A stretch of 64,000 bases of DNA from Bagarius yarrelli (Eukaryota; Chordata; Actinopteri; Siluriformes; Sisoridae). The translations under genes and the position numbers were made by a program. Every line of letters begins with the position of its first letter. The first letter of the stretch is position 1. The notes beneath the pieces were generated by a model that saw only the letters and a program-made list of their open reading frames with translations, was not told the origin of the DNA and made no database searches. The stretch spans positions 583,397 through 647,396 of the forward strand of contig VCAZ01000134.1 in assembly GCA_005784505.1 (NCBI GenBank). Direction: 5' to 3'. This document shows positions 51,575 to 54,500 of the stretch, piece by piece.

Positions 51575-54500
51575 GCACAGGGATTTAGGAGCATGGCACT
51601 GGGGTTTGATTACTGTTGCTACTATTTGCTCTATGGGATTTCTATGGGGTGTACTTCAGTTTCCTCCCAGTTTCAGTTTTCAGTTTTAGGCTGGTTGGCA
51701 TCGTTTTGTGAATGTGTGCCTGATTGTGTTTGTGTATATGTGTGTGTGTGTATAAGAAAGATAATGCCTTGCAGTAAAGCATAATCATGTGCCCCCTAAG
51801 TACCCTGGAACAAGTACCCTGGCTGCCATTTTGGATGTAGTGAATGAACTGTTCCAAGCATAAAATATTACCAATGATGTGCTTTGTACAGTACAGCAGA
51901 AATTGTTAGAGTAGCCCAGAAGGTCCACTGCTGAGGACCTAATAAAATATAGGATATTTAGTGTCGTTGTTATTACAGTACATATTAAACCGTACACTTC
52001 TCTCCAAGTCCTAATTTTGTCACTTGTTAATAAAATTCGCTTACTGAATAACGCTTGCTAATATTGCTGGTGCAATGTGTCTTTAGCTTTGTTCTGGACT
52101 CGTGCCTGTAACAAAGTATACGCTCTTTTGTGTAACTTTTCATCTTCTTTCCCACCTGGCTAAGCAAACCATGCATATTCAAGCAGCTCGGCTGGTAAAA
52201 GCAGCTATTCCGACTGCTTCTAACATCTATATTGGACCATCGTCACTACCAGAAAATGGGAACTAAGCCCAAAATGTCACATCTAAAACCAATCCTTTAG
52301 TCATTGGAATTTCTGCTGTTATTAGGACACAGCATCTTGTCACAGCCCAGAGCACTAATCTCTGTGATCTCTTTCTGCAGGGAAAGCTTAAGAAGTGGCT
52401 TGCCAATAAATAGCGGTTTATTCCCTCGTCTAATTGTGTTTACCATGAATAATTCAATTTAGGGAAGCATGAGCATAAATTAAATATCTTTCACAAGTGT
52501 TAATGTCCAGTGACACTGTGAAGACCAAATCAGAGGTTTTCAATTTGGTTAAGAAAGTAGGGATAAACTTGGACCAAAGAAACTGCAGGGTTGGACAGGA
52601 AGCTAATGGCATGCATCATACACTGCAGATTAAGAGGCAGCTCCGAACTGTTCATCAGGACCTTTCGGAATAATTCTACTTTGTAAATTATAAATTCAGT
52701 CAATATGGTTTGATATATGCTTGTAATGTTTCTCAGTTGTTTTTTTTACTTAGCCTCTAATGAAGGATTCTTTAACTGCGTAATAAGTGTAGCACAGTTT
52801 GATTGACACTTTGTGCCACAGTTTGTGGCAGATTCTGATTTTCTTTTTTCATTTTTATTTGTCATCATTCATTCATATTAAGCAACTATGTGGTGTGTGT
52901 TTGACCGTAGCTGCCTGTTGTTTGACAAAACAGGAGTAAATGATACAGTTTCACTGCCATTGGACATTTATATCTAAAAAAAACTAGAATGGCATGAATG
53001 GCAGGTCTAAGAGTGGCTCAACATACCCAGATTCTGCCCTATGAAAGGAGGCTTCTGCTTTTGTTGTTGTTATCAGCACACAACAATTTTTCATTTCTGG
53101 GACAAGATCCCATGTACTGCCATCCATGCCACCTGCTGCCACTCAGCTTCATTCATCAAATCAGCAAACCAGCAAAGCACATCGTTTCAATATGTAATCT
53201 CGCGCGCCATGCACTTACTCACTGATGTTATTGTCTTGTGGTCGTTTTGTTTTTCTGTTTTTTATATTTTATCTGCTGGCCTCACACTTTCACAGTTCCT
53301 TGTTTTATGTCTTTTTACATTTAACTTTTGCCCTTACCTACGGTTAGGCCTGGTTCTTGCCAACCATAGAAGAGTTGGTAGACTGATATACCAGGTGGGC
53401 AATTTTTGGGGGTTGAGGAGATAGATACATATAAATTCAGCTAATGTAATGATTGAATAGCATAAATATTGTTGTACTAATATTCCTGCTTGTGCTTGGT
53501 ATTATATTGATATTATAATAAGTCAATATGAGAACAAATGTTTCTAAAATTTTAAACAACAACTCATGACTAAACCAATAAGCACAAATTCAGGCAATAT
53601 TATAAAAAATAAATATTCAAGTAATATTTCAAGGACAATAACAGAACTTGTAGATGTGTGATTTTTTTGGAATCCCGCACAAAACATCTGCAGGTTGAGT
53701 CTTGAGCTGGCAAATTAATCAGAGAAGGAAGCAGATCCGTAGACTATTGGGCAGCCAATCAACAGCTCCCCCAAAGCCATCGCCACACATTACCGCTGGA
53801 AATGGGAGTTTAAATAAATAGCAGAAAGAGTCGAGTGTTATTAATTAAAAAAATTATATCAGGACATAAGGACGATAATCCTATTAATGCTAAAATACAG
53901 TTTCACAGTTGTTTCAGTCAAGGATTTGGAAGCAACTACTGTGTTGTTTTAATGCCAAAATTGACGAATCTGATAAAACATTAAACGTGGCTATAATTTT
54001 TAAGGGCTTTTTATAATTAATAACTTTTGTATTGTCTTCCTCACATCTTAATTGTCCCACCAATTTAACTTTCCACTAGTAATTTTATATTAGTTCACAT
54101 CAGTTTATAGCCGTTAGTAAATAATGATTTAAAATGAATCAGTGAACAATAATAAGAAATTTAGGGGCTGAATTCAAATTAAATTATCGTAAAATTTCAT
54201 GCATATTAAAATTACATTAGATTTTAATCCTTTTAGGTAAATATGGTCTAATTTAATTTAAATATAAATGACTAATAGAGAATACACAGATTTCTTTTCT
54301 AGTTGCAGTTTCTAGGTTGAAATGGTACCCAGTATTAATGTACTACATACTGTACTACAATATAAATATCTAATAACTCATAATTAGACGTCCAAAAATG
54401 TCTTTTTATAAATGTGTTATACTGCTTCTGTAGTAACTGTTTTATCTATCTTTGTCAGCATGTCTTGTTTTTATCCAAATGAGATTTTTTTTTTATAAAT

